NCBI GenBank assembly: GCA_031292095.1
Contig: JARLHU010000234.1
Coordinates: 21,496-85,495 of the forward strand
Source: Desulfosporosinus sp.
GTDB taxonomy: Bacteria; Bacillota; Desulfitobacteriia; Desulfitobacteriales; Desulfitobacteriaceae
Direction: 5' to 3'
Length of the DNA stretch: 64,000 bases
The position numbers were made by a program, and so were the translations under genes. The stretch's first letter is position 1. Each line of letters starts with the position of its first letter. Below are positions 1 through 7,176 of the stretch, one piece after another. Below the pieces are notes generated by a model, which was given only the letters and a program-made list of their open reading frames with translations, did not search any database and was not told where the DNA came from.

Positions 1-107
1 GGCTATTACTCCTTTCGATCAGTAATTTAAGTATACATTACGTTCAAGTTGTTTAAAAGTCGCTATCAGCTCTTCGAAGGGGCTATTTCTCGATAATGAG
101 GTGAATT

Positions 108-911
108 ATGGCTTTATCAGTTAGTTTAGGTCCACGCCTGCAAACCGTCGCAGCCTTTGTTCCTGAGGGTGCAAAACTCGGAGACATAGGAACAGACCAT
201 GCTTATTTGCCGATCGCTCTCTATGAGACGCACCAGATATCAAAAGCTGTAGGCGTCGACATTCATGAAGGGCCGTATCAATCCGCCTTAACAGCCGTCA
301 AAAGTCGGCAGTTAGAAGCGGTCATTGATGTGCGGCTTGGCGATGGGTTAATGCCGCTCGAGTCAGGGGAAGTCGATGTCTTAACCCTTGCGGGGATGGG
401 CGGAAAAACCATGCTGGATATTCTTTCTGCCCGACCGGACGTTTTAAATTCCGTGGTCGATTTGATTGTGCAGCCGCAAGGCGGGGAGGGCACCGTACGC
501 CTGGCATTATTGGATGAGGGGTGGCGTCTCAAGGCAGAACGGTTGGTGGAAGAGGAGGGCCGCATATATATCGTGATGGCTTATTCTAAGGAGGTAGGAT
601 GGGACAGAGCTGAACTCTTAGAAAAAGAGCGTATTTGGCAGCAACGCTTGCGCCCTCTTTTTGAGAGCGGGATTAGCCTTGCAACGGAAATGGAGTTTTC
701 AAGCTTAATACATAGGCTCGTGTGGCATTTTGGGCCTCTTGTCTTGGATCAGAGAACGGACCTCTTAAGAGGGTTAATGAACGAATACAGTGGCATGTTG
801 TCAAAACGTATGGAACAAATGAAAAAGTCGAATAACAAAGAAGTAGAAGCCAAAATCAGAGGACTCTGCGCTGAATTGGCTTTAGTGGAGGGATTACGGA
901 CATGGCAGTAA
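108..911 (+). CDS. trmK: tRNA (adenine(22)-N1)-methyltransferase TrmK
   Basis: This is a class I SAM-dependent methyltransferase of the TrmK family (COG2384), which makes m1A at position 22 of tRNA. The SAM-binding loop is visible near residue 25 as 'LGDIGTDHAYLPIAL', and a second family motif, 'LTLAGMGGKTM', lies near residue 93. The last ~90 residues are charged and probably form the helical coiled-coil arm of the family. At 267 aa it is slightly longer than B. subtilis TrmK. The ATG follows a 'gaggtg' ribosome-binding site. Its stop overlaps the start of the Nif3-like gene by 10 nt, so the two are co-translated, an arrangement common in Firmicutes. The 107 nt upstream hold nothing else I can identify. 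Confidence 0.93.
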   Translation: MALSVSLGPRLQTVAAFVPEGAKLGDIGTDHAYLPIALYETHQISKAVGVDIHEGPYQSALTAVKSRQLEAVIDVRLGDGLMPLESGEVDVLTLAGMGGKTMLDILSARPDVLNSVVDLIVQPQGGEGTVRLALLDEGWRLKAERLVEEEGRIYIVMAYSKEVGWDRAELLEKERIWQQRLRPLFESGISLATEMEFSSLIHRLVWHFGPLVLDQRTDLLRGLMNEYSGMLSKRMEQMKKSNNKEVEAKIRGLCAELALVEGLRTWQ

Positions 912-1750
912 CGGTTGGATTAGTGGCGCAGATCATTGAAAGAATAGCTCCAAAATCATGGGCTGAGGATTGGGACAATGTCGGGTTACTTGTCGGGAGC
1001 GGATCTGCCCCCATTGAACGCCTCCTTATAACCTTAGACGGAACTTTGGAAGTGGTCGAGGAAGCGAAAGCTTTTGGTGCCCAACTCATCGTAGCTCATC
1101 ACCCAATTATCTTCCGACCGCTAAAAAACTTGAGAGCTGATAATGCTGCTGCTCAAGTTCCACTTCGACTGCTTCAACATTCGATCGGATATTATACTGC
1201 CCACACGAACTTGGATCAGTCTCCACTTTCTTCCAGCCGAGCACTTGGCGAGCTCCTGGGGCTACGGGAAATGAAGATTTTTGACGAGCCGGAGTATGAC
1301 CTAATTCCTATCCAGAAGCGCGGTGAGGCGCGAGGATATGGAGTGAGCGGGTATCTAACTCAACCGGAAAAATTAGGAGTTTTATGGAAGAATTTTCTGG
1401 AAAGATTAGATCAGTCGGGTGTTTATGCACACCCTTATAAGTTATCTGGAGTTCGCCTGGCAGGGTCGTTAGAGAAAGACGTGCGAAAAGTAGCCATTGT
1501 GAACGGTAGCGGAGGTCGCTTTGTACCGAAGGCGTTGTTTAAGGGAGCGGATCTTCTTATCACCGGAGATGTCGACCATCATGCCGTTCTTGACGCACTT
1601 GAAGGAGGTATGGCCGTCGGCGATCTCGGGCATTTCCTTAGTGAGGCACCTATGCTTCAAGCACTGTATCAATATTTGTCCGCAGAGAAAGCGCTGCAGG
1701 GAATCGAGATTCGGGTGAGTTTGACAAATCAGCCGCCCTGGTTAGTGTGA
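902..1750 (+). CDS. Nif3-like dinuclear metal centre protein (DUF34, YqfO family)
   Basis: Member of the Nif3/YqfO family, a conserved hexameric protein with a dinuclear metal site and an unsettled biochemical role, often annotated as GTP cyclohydrolase I type 2. The metal ligands expected for the family are visible: the His pair in 'AHHPIIF' (residues 66-67), 'HTNLD' (101-105), and the C-terminal 'GDVDHH' and 'GHFLSE' segments. At 282 aa it is the short form without a large inserted PII-like domain. The start ATG lies inside the trmK 3' end behind 'ggaggg'. The trmK-nif3 pairing is common in Firmicutes and supports both calls. Confidence 0.9.
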   Translation: MAVTVGLVAQIIERIAPKSWAEDWDNVGLLVGSGSAPIERLLITLDGTLEVVEEAKAFGAQLIVAHHPIIFRPLKNLRADNAAAQVPLRLLQHSIGYYTAHTNLDQSPLSSSRALGELLGLREMKIFDEPEYDLIPIQKRGEARGYGVSGYLTQPEKLGVLWKNFLERLDQSGVYAHPYKLSGVRLAGSLEKDVRKVAIVNGSGGRFVPKALFKGADLLITGDVDHHAVLDALEGGMAVGDLGHFLSEAPMLQALYQYLSAEKALQGIEIRVSLTNQPPWLV

Positions 1751-1817
1751 GATGAGGACTAATTATGGTAGTTAGTAAAAATAATCACAAATAGTTTGTG
1801 AAAGTGAGTTTTAGCAC

Positions 1818-1846
1818 TTGAAATAAAGTGTCGAATATTGTAGAAT
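1818..1846 (+). promoter_or_regulatory. Putative sigma-A promoter for the 53-codon ORF
   Basis: A -35 box TTGAAA (1818-1823) and a -10 box TAGAAT (1841-1846) are separated by exactly 17 nt. The only gene before rnpB starts about 120 nt downstream. The rest of the 1751-1965 gap shows nothing else I can support. Confidence 0.55.
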
Positions 1847-1965
1847 TAGTTTGTAAGGAATAGTCCGAAAATAGACTGTTTTCAAGGAATTACTTAGGCT
1901 AATTTCGAAGAGTTATCAATCCTCAAATATGGTTGGACATAAAGAAAGGAGAATGGTAGAACGTT

Positions 1966-2127
1966 ATGAATGTGAACCGAACAGAAATCTTACGCCTTGA
2001 ACGTGAAAAAGTTCTGAGAAACATTGCAGAAGAAAAGGGTAGTCGTGCGAAATGGTTAATCCTGCTCATGGACATTGATGATGAAATTGAAGAAATAGCT
2101 GAAAATAAGCTCAAAATTGCTTATTAA
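1966..2127 (+). CDS. Small hypothetical protein (53 aa)
   Basis: This ORF is too short for the supplied track. It begins with ATG behind an 'aggag' site and encodes 53 residues, starting 'MNVNRTEILRLEREK' and ending in an acidic stretch 'MDIDDEIEEIAENK'. The composition, rich in Glu, Lys, Leu and Ile, suggests one or two amphipathic helices. No signal peptide or metal motif is visible. I do not recognise the family. It sits between a good sigma-A promoter upstream and the rnpB promoter directly downstream, which supports its being a real cistron. The function cannot be inferred. Confidence 0.5.
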   Translation: MNVNRTEILRLEREKVLRNIAEEKGSRAKWLILLMDIDDEIEEIAENKLKIAY

Positions 2128-2141
2128 CCAAAACTCTCCAT

Positions 2142-2170
2142 TTGACCAAAACAAATTTTTCTAGTAAGAT
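2142..2170 (+). promoter_or_regulatory. Sigma-A promoter of rnpB
   Basis: TTGACC (2142-2147), a 17-nt spacer and TAAGAT (2165-2170). This places the start at about 2176-2177, exactly where the P1 stem of RNase P RNA begins. Confidence 0.75.
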
Positions 2171-2175
2171 AAATA

Positions 2176-2615
2176 GGCGAAGCCAACCGGATGATCGCGG
2201 AGGCAGGGATCGAAAGGTCGTCTCTGAGGAAAGTCCGAGCTCCATAGGGCAAGGTGCTGGGTAACGCCCAGTGGGGGGAACCCCAAGGAAAGTGCAACAG
2301 AGAGATACCGCCAAACAGAGGCCAGTCTTCAGAGGCCAGAGGTCAGAATTAGTTGGATCTAATACGGCATCTGGCTTCTGACGACTGACCTCCGGATTGG
2401 TAAGGATGGAAAGGCGAGGTAAGAGCTCACCGGCAGTCAGGCGACTGGCTGGCCATGTAAACCCCACCTGGAGCAAGACTGAATAGGGGAACTATGAACG
2501 GCCCGTTTTCGTTCCCGGGTAAGGTCGCTAGAGGCCGTCGGTAACGGCGGTTCGAGACAGATGATCATCACCTCCAGAGGGAGGAACAGAACTCGGCTTA
2601 TAGGTTGACTTCGCA
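2176..2615 (+). ncRNA. rnpB: RNase P RNA, bacterial class A
   Basis: Catalytic RNA that removes 5' leaders from pre-tRNAs. The universally conserved 5' core 'GAGGAAAGTCC', the 'ACAGAGAGATACCGCC' segment, the 'GGTAAGGATGGAAAGG' segment, and the 3' core 'GAGACAGATGATCATC' with 'ACAGAACTCGGCTTA' are all present in order. P1 closes between 'gcgaagccaacc' at the 5' end and 'ggttgacttcgc' at the 3' end. The arrangement fits the ancestral class A fold rather than the Bacillus class B fold. The P12 arm is long (about 2318-2397) and made of diverged copies of a gaggccag/ggtcag motif. The minus-strand ORF 2111-2476 in the track is a shadow of this RNA. Confidence 0.96.
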
Positions 2616-2687
2616 TTATATTTCATAGTTATGGGAAACTGGATATATAATTATACATGAGCTCTTTTTTGGTTACTCACTATAGTT

Positions 2688-2725
2688 GACAAGAAGCGGC
2701 AGGTTTATACCTGCCGCTTCTTGTC
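2688..2725. repeat. Perfect 17-bp inverted repeat with a 4-nt loop
   Basis: The arms gacaagaagcggcaggt and acctgccgcttcttgtc pair perfectly around ttat. It may end rnpB transcription from the left or the PIN-antitoxin operon from the right, but no T-tract follows on either strand. It could therefore equally be an RNA-stabilising or mobile palindrome. Confidence 0.6.
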
Positions 2726-2858
2726 GTTCACAGGTTTTATGGTAACTTCTCCGTGAGGCGTTGGCGAGGGATGTTATAAACTCATCGATTCGGATGAAAT
2801 CAGGCTGATCATCGGGGCAAGATGATGCGAGAAATTGAGCAAACGCAACTAAAAGATG

Positions 2859-3272
2859 TTAGAAATATTCAGTAAGAAATGCTTCAGGATTAATTGCCTT
2901 AACTGGCGAATCAACAAAATCCTTTAGATTACGAGTAATAATTAATTCGAGTTTTTTCCGTTTAGCACACGTAGCCAATAAAGCGTCCTCATAATCTTCC
3001 ATGGGTAAACTTACTGCTCTTTCGCAATCTCCTTTAGTGACCTCAATAATGTCTAATATATTGAAAAAATCTATAAGTACATGTTTAGCTTTTTCACTAT
3101 CGCGATAATACTTTTTGAGGAAATAAAATATATCTGTGACTTGGTTAGCAGTTATAAATCCATTCAGTTTTTCTTCCGAGATAAATAACAATATCTTTTC
3201 TGCAAAAATATTATGAGGATGTCGGTTTAAACCTGCATCAAGTACCACATTTGTATCAATCAGTACATTCAT
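2859..3272 (-). CDS. PIN-domain ribonuclease toxin (VapC-like)
   Basis: Probable toxin of a type II toxin-antitoxin pair. The PIN fold is recognisable from the first strand 'VLIDTNVVLD' (Asp6), the central acidic motif 'MEDYEDALLATCAKR' (Asp93/Asp96), and the last motif 'IITRNLKDF' near residue 111. PIN nucleases use such acidic residues to bind Mg2+ and cut RNA. The length of 137 aa is typical. It overlaps the upstream antitoxin gene by 17 nt, so the two are translationally coupled. The RNA target cannot be read from the sequence. Confidence 0.85.
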   Translation of the reverse strand: MNVLIDTNVVLDAGLNRHPHNIFAEKILLFISEEKLNGFITANQVTDIFYFLKKYYRDSEKAKHVLIDFFNILDIIEVTKGDCERAVSLPMEDYEDALLATCAKRKKLELIITRNLKDFVDSPVKAINPEAFLTEYF

Positions 3273-3504
3273 ACTTCTGCAATCTCTCCTCTTTTAATTG
3301 TTCTGCGGTTACATCATCATTCGTTCCATCCGAAAGAGAACCAAAGAATGATTTCATTTTATTAATCTTTTCGTCTATCGAAGGTTTAGCAGGGCATAAT
3401 TTTACAACGCTTTTCCCATTTTTATTAATAATGATTTCAGATTCTTCAGCTAGTGCTAAATATTTTCCAACATTTAATTTAAATTCAGTTGCGGTAATAA
3501 TCAT
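3256..3504 (-). CDS. Phd/YefM-type antitoxin
   Basis: Small 82-aa protein with the N-terminal Phd/YefM pattern: 'TATEFKLNVGKYLALAEE', then 'IIINKNGKSVVKL'. This is the DNA-binding domain of type II antitoxins. Its C-terminal half ('ERLQKYECTD' at the end) would be the toxin-neutralising tail. It precedes and overlaps the PIN gene, the usual antitoxin-first order, and probably represses its own promoter just upstream. Confidence 0.85.
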   Translation of the reverse strand: MIITATEFKLNVGKYLALAEESEIIINKNGKSVVKLCPAKPSIDEKINKMKSFFGSLSDGTNDDVTAEQLKEERLQKYECTD

Positions 3505-3539
3505 AAGCTTTTACCCCATTTCTTACCTTATCTAATATT

Positions 3540-3567
3540 ATTATAACAAAATCGATCGAAATTGCAA
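3540..3567 (-). promoter_or_regulatory. Putative sigma-A promoter of the toxin-antitoxin operon
   Basis: On the minus strand, TTGCAA (3562-3567), 16 nt, TATAAT (3540-3545). It lies 36 nt upstream of the antitoxin start. The remaining bases up to 3782 show no further gene. Confidence 0.6.
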
Positions 3568-3782
3568 ATGAGTTTTCGTGCGATAGAAGCACCTTTGTGT
3601 CGCTGGCGCCTTTTTGTAGCATTGCCATTCCAGTTGCGACAAAGTTTGTAAATATCTGATTGCATGGTATGAGCATAATCCTTAGATATAAAAATTAGTG
3701 CGCATCATTCATGGGTGCAATAAAGGATAAGTTCGAATTGTGTAGAATTAACTATAAAAATGATCAACTGAGGTGGAGAGTA

Positions 3783-6700
3783 ATGGGGTTGCCGGAAGTA
3801 ATTCGGGTAGATAAAAGTAAGTGTCAGCATTGTCTCGCTTGTATTCTAGTTTGTCCAGTCAAATTGTGCAATATTGTCGAGCCGGACGGTATTACAGTTA
3901 AAGCGGATCTTTGTATTGGTTGTGGCGAGTGCATTAAGGCGTGCAGAGAAAAGGGTCACTTTGCTCGTTCTGGGATCGACGATTTTTCCGATTTTCTAAG
4001 TGATATTGAATCAGGGGTTCCTGTAGGGATAATAGTTGCACCTGCGGCAGCTGTAAATTATGCTGAATTGATGCCTAACATGCTTACTGCGTTACGTGAA
4101 ATCGGTGTTTATAATGTTTTTGACGTAAGTTTTGGGGCGGAAATCACAACTTATCTCTACTTACAGGCCTTGAAAAACGGTGCTCAGCAGCCAATTATTG
4201 CTCAGCCCTGCCCGGCTGTGGTTAGTTTTATCGAGATATACCAGACAGAGCTCATACCATTTTTAGCACCTACACACTCACCAGCGCTTGATGTAGCGAT
4301 TTGGCTTAAAAACCAGCCCGAATTTAGCCACTTAAAACTAGCTTTCCTTGGACCCTGCTTCGCTAAGCGTAGGGAGTTCCACGACCCAAATACTGGAGGA
4401 GTAGTTTCTTATAATATAACTTTTGAGTCCTTGGATAATTATCTTTCAGAGCAAGGAATCAACTTAGCAGAGTTAGAACCTTCTGGGTTTGACACTCCGG
4501 AGGCCGAAAGGGGTATTGGTTATTCTCAGCCGGGTGGCTTAACGGACACATTCAACCGTTTTGGCATACCGTTGAAAAAGTCTGATATCCAAAGAATAGA
4601 AGGACCTCAAGAAGTATACACAAAATATTTGCCAGAACTTAAAGAGGATATTCTTCGTAGCGAAGCGCCCGTACTTATAGACGTCCTAAACTGTTTGCAT
4701 GGTTGCAGCGTTGGACCTGCGATTACTCATCATCGTACTCAGTATCAAATCGATAAGATTATTGAGAAACGCAAAGAAGATCAAATGATTAAACATAATA
4801 GTGCAAGTCATGAAAGTGCTAAAAATCTATTTAAGGATTTCTATGCTTGGATCGATGCCCAAGACATAGATTTTTCAAGGGTTTATTCCGATAAGTCAGC
4901 CAATAAACATTTGAGTGATCCAGAAGACGAAGCAGCAGAAGAGCAAATCTGGGAGCTAATGCATAAGCTTACCCCTGAAGAACGTAAGATTAATTGCTCC
5001 TCATGTGGTTATGGCAATTGTCAGGGCATGATGTTAGCGATTCTTAATGGGCTCAATCATAGAGAAAGCTGTAAATACTACTTGTTTAAAGAAAACGAAC
5101 GTAATCTAAGAAATGTCGAAGCGCAGACGGTTGAAATTGAAGAAGCAAACACTGAACTAGAACTATTAAATGATGGTTTGGAACAGACCGTAGCATTAAG
5201 GACCCAGTCTATTAGAAATTTGCTTGATAACGCGGGGCAAGGGTTTCTTTCGTTTGGGTCAGATTTATTAATTCATAATGAATACAGTTCTGAGTGTACT
5301 AAGATTTTTGGTCGAGATATTCACGGACTTAGGTTTACTCAGTTGATCTTTGCGGATGATCTTGAGCAAGAAAATTTTCTGGAGTCCTTATTAGTTAAGG
5401 TTTTGGATAATAACGACCCTTTGTTCCGCGAAATTTATCTACCGTTGCTTCCGGTAGAAGTAACGATCGACAGTAGAATTATTAGTATTGACTATAAATT
5501 AATTGATTCTGCCAATGGCATAGAAAGTTATTATATGGTCATCTTGACAGATATAACGAATCATCGAACCTTAGAAACTAAGATCGAGCTAGAGCGAAAT
5601 TTGCTTAAAATGGTTGTTAATGTTGTCTTGAATTATGTTGACTTTAATCAAACGACCAAAGAATATACTCATTTCTGTGAAACACGCCTGCAAGAAATTT
5701 TAAATAATAAGGCAACCTTAGTCGATAAAGTGACTGAGATTTTCAGGCATATCCACACGTTTAAAGGAAGTTTTGCTCAATTAGGTTTGAGAAATGTAGT
5801 GACTAATTTACATGACTTAGAAACTGAAATTGAAATGCTAAAGAAAAATCTAGTGTCGCACGAATTTACTCTTTTCGATGTTGAAGTCTTTTTTACAGAA
5901 TTTTCATTACTCACTTGGTTAGATGAAGACATAGCTGGATTACATGATATCTTAGGTCAGGACTTTTTCTCTAAAGACGATGAATTAGTTATTAATGGCA
6001 ACAAATTGGCAGAGATCGAAAAGAAAATAGAAACAATTCTTACTCCTGTCGAGTGTAAAATACTTATTCCTGAATTGCGTAAACTTCGTTATAAATCCTT
6101 TGATTATCTGTTGAAATCCTACCCAGAGTATGTGGCGAATCTGGCCGAAAGGTTGGAGAAGTCGGTTTATATGTTAATCAAACAAGAGGACCAAATATTT
6201 GTTAACCCTGATCGATTCTTTGACTTTGCGAGATCTCTTGTTCACATTTTCCGAAATGCTGTAGATCATGGACTTGAATCAGGAGATGAGCGCTTAGAAG
6301 AGGGGAAAGAGGAATTCGGTAAAATAACGTGTTCGATTTCAGAGACGGAAAAACAGGTTTGCTTATCCATTACCGATGATGGTCGTGGAATTGACGCTAG
6401 AAATCTGCGTAATAAGGCTATGGATAGCGGGTTGAGAACCAGGGAAGAAGTAAATCTAATGACTGATGAGGAAGCTATCCAACTTATATTTGAGGATGGT
6501 TTATCTACTAAAGATGATGTCGACGACTTATCGGGTCGCGGAGTTGGTTTAGCAGCAGTATTGAGTGAGCTGAATAAACTTGGGGGTTCAGTAGTAGTTA
6601 AAACGGAGTTAGGTGTCGGAAGTGAATTTTATTTTTGCCTACCCAAAGAGACGGAGGAAGCTTGGGAAGTAACTATTTCAGAATTGATGCAACCACTCGT

Positions 6701-7163
6701 TGATACAACAAGCAAATTTATGTTGGAGCAAACAGACTTACTTGTTACCTGTGAAAAGAATTTCCAAGTTGAAGGGATCAAGAAAATTGAACTTAATAAA
6801 ATAACGGCAATTATTAATATCAAGGGAGCACTGGAAATTGTCGTCATTGTCAGTTTTTCTGAACCGGTTTTGCGGAAGCTTGTACGTAATTTCGTTTTGG
6901 ATGAAATTACACTGGAAGAAGAAGAAGCGTATATGGAAGATGTTCTTGGCGAAGTTGTCAATATTATTATTGGTAATTCATTGAAACAGTTTCCTGGACT
7001 TGAGGAGCTGTTGATTCTTGATCCACCAATATCACTTTCTTCGGAAGATGCGCTATTTAGATACAAAGACTCTCAGATTTGGGGTTGTAACTTGCAGACA
7101 GAGCTAGGAAATATTAGTTTGAATTTGGTAATGCCTAGGGGTACTAAAATAATAAATAAGTAG
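3783..7163 (+). CDS. Sensory [FeFe]-hydrogenase / CheA-like histidine kinase / CheX fusion
   Basis: A 1126-aa multidomain sensor. Residues 14-60 carry two 4Fe-4S motifs ('CQHCLACILVC', 'CIGCGECIKAC'). Residues ~80-320 form an [FeFe]-hydrogenase large-subunit-like domain with three H-cluster loops: 'AQPCPAVV', 'GPCFAKRRE' and 'NCLHGCSVGPA'. The first loop lacks the proton-transfer Cys of catalytic enzymes but keeps the cluster Cys, as in sensory HydS-type proteins. Then follow a four-Cys Fe-S domain (405-430), a coiled coil (~435-475), PAS (~476-600), an Hpt helix with 'HTFKGSF' (His658), and a HATPase with 'HIFRNAVDHG', 'DDGRGID' and 'GRGVGL' (~805-955). The C-terminus is CheX-like with the phosphatase signature 'EDVLGEVVN' (D-x3-E-x2-N, 1053-1060). 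The CheA P5/CheW-like domain is absent. The start at 3783 was chosen for its 'aggtggagag' site; the ORF is open from 3711. It probably senses H2 or redox state and signals to the next gene's receiver. Confidence 0.88.
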   Translation: MGLPEVIRVDKSKCQHCLACILVCPVKLCNIVEPDGITVKADLCIGCGECIKACREKGHFARSGIDDFSDFLSDIESGVPVGIIVAPAAAVNYAELMPNMLTALREIGVYNVFDVSFGAEITTYLYLQALKNGAQQPIIAQPCPAVVSFIEIYQTELIPFLAPTHSPALDVAIWLKNQPEFSHLKLAFLGPCFAKRREFHDPNTGGVVSYNITFESLDNYLSEQGINLAELEPSGFDTPEAERGIGYSQPGGLTDTFNRFGIPLKKSDIQRIEGPQEVYTKYLPELKEDILRSEAPVLIDVLNCLHGCSVGPAITHHRTQYQIDKIIEKRKEDQMIKHNSASHESAKNLFKDFYAWIDAQDIDFSRVYSDKSANKHLSDPEDEAAEEQIWELMHKLTPEERKINCSSCGYGNCQGMMLAILNGLNHRESCKYYLFKENERNLRNVEAQTVEIEEANTELELLNDGLEQTVALRTQSIRNLLDNAGQGFLSFGSDLLIHNEYSSECTKIFGRDIHGLRFTQLIFADDLEQENFLESLLVKVLDNNDPLFREIYLPLLPVEVTIDSRIISIDYKLIDSANGIESYYMVILTDITNHRTLETKIELERNLLKMVVNVVLNYVDFNQTTKEYTHFCETRLQEILNNKATLVDKVTEIFRHIHTFKGSFAQLGLRNVVTNLHDLETEIEMLKKNLVSHEFTLFDVEVFFTEFSLLTWLDEDIAGLHDILGQDFFSKDDELVINGNKLAEIEKKIETILTPVECKILIPELRKLRYKSFDYLLKSYPEYVANLAERLEKSVYMLIKQEDQIFVNPDRFFDFARSLVHIFRNAVDHGLESGDERLEEGKEEFGKITCSISETEKQVCLSITDDGRGIDARNLRNKAMDSGLRTREEVNLMTDEEAIQLIFEDGLSTKDDVDDLSGRGVGLAAVLSELNKLGGSVVVKTELGVGSEFYFCLPKETEEAWEVTISELMQPLVDTTSKFMLEQTDLLVTCEKNFQVEGIKKIELNKITAIINIKGALEIVVIVSFSEPVLRKLVRNFVLDEITLEEEEAYMEDVLGEVVNIIIGNSLKQFPGLEELLILDPPISLSSEDALFRYKDSQIWGCNLQTELGNISLNLVMPRGTKIINK

Positions 7164-7176
7164 GGGGGCAGTTGAA

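Noticed and set aside
2111-2476. Minus-strand ORF of 121 aa
   Set aside because: It lies antisense to the rnpB RNA, with no ribosome site and low-complexity translation.
3711-3782. Upstream ATG start for the hydrogenase kinase
   Set aside because: No ribosome site; the ATG at 3783 has 'aggtggagag' and starts just before the first ferredoxin motif.
6629-7066. Minus-strand ORF of 145 aa
   Set aside because: Serine-rich shadow of the CheX-like domain coding region.
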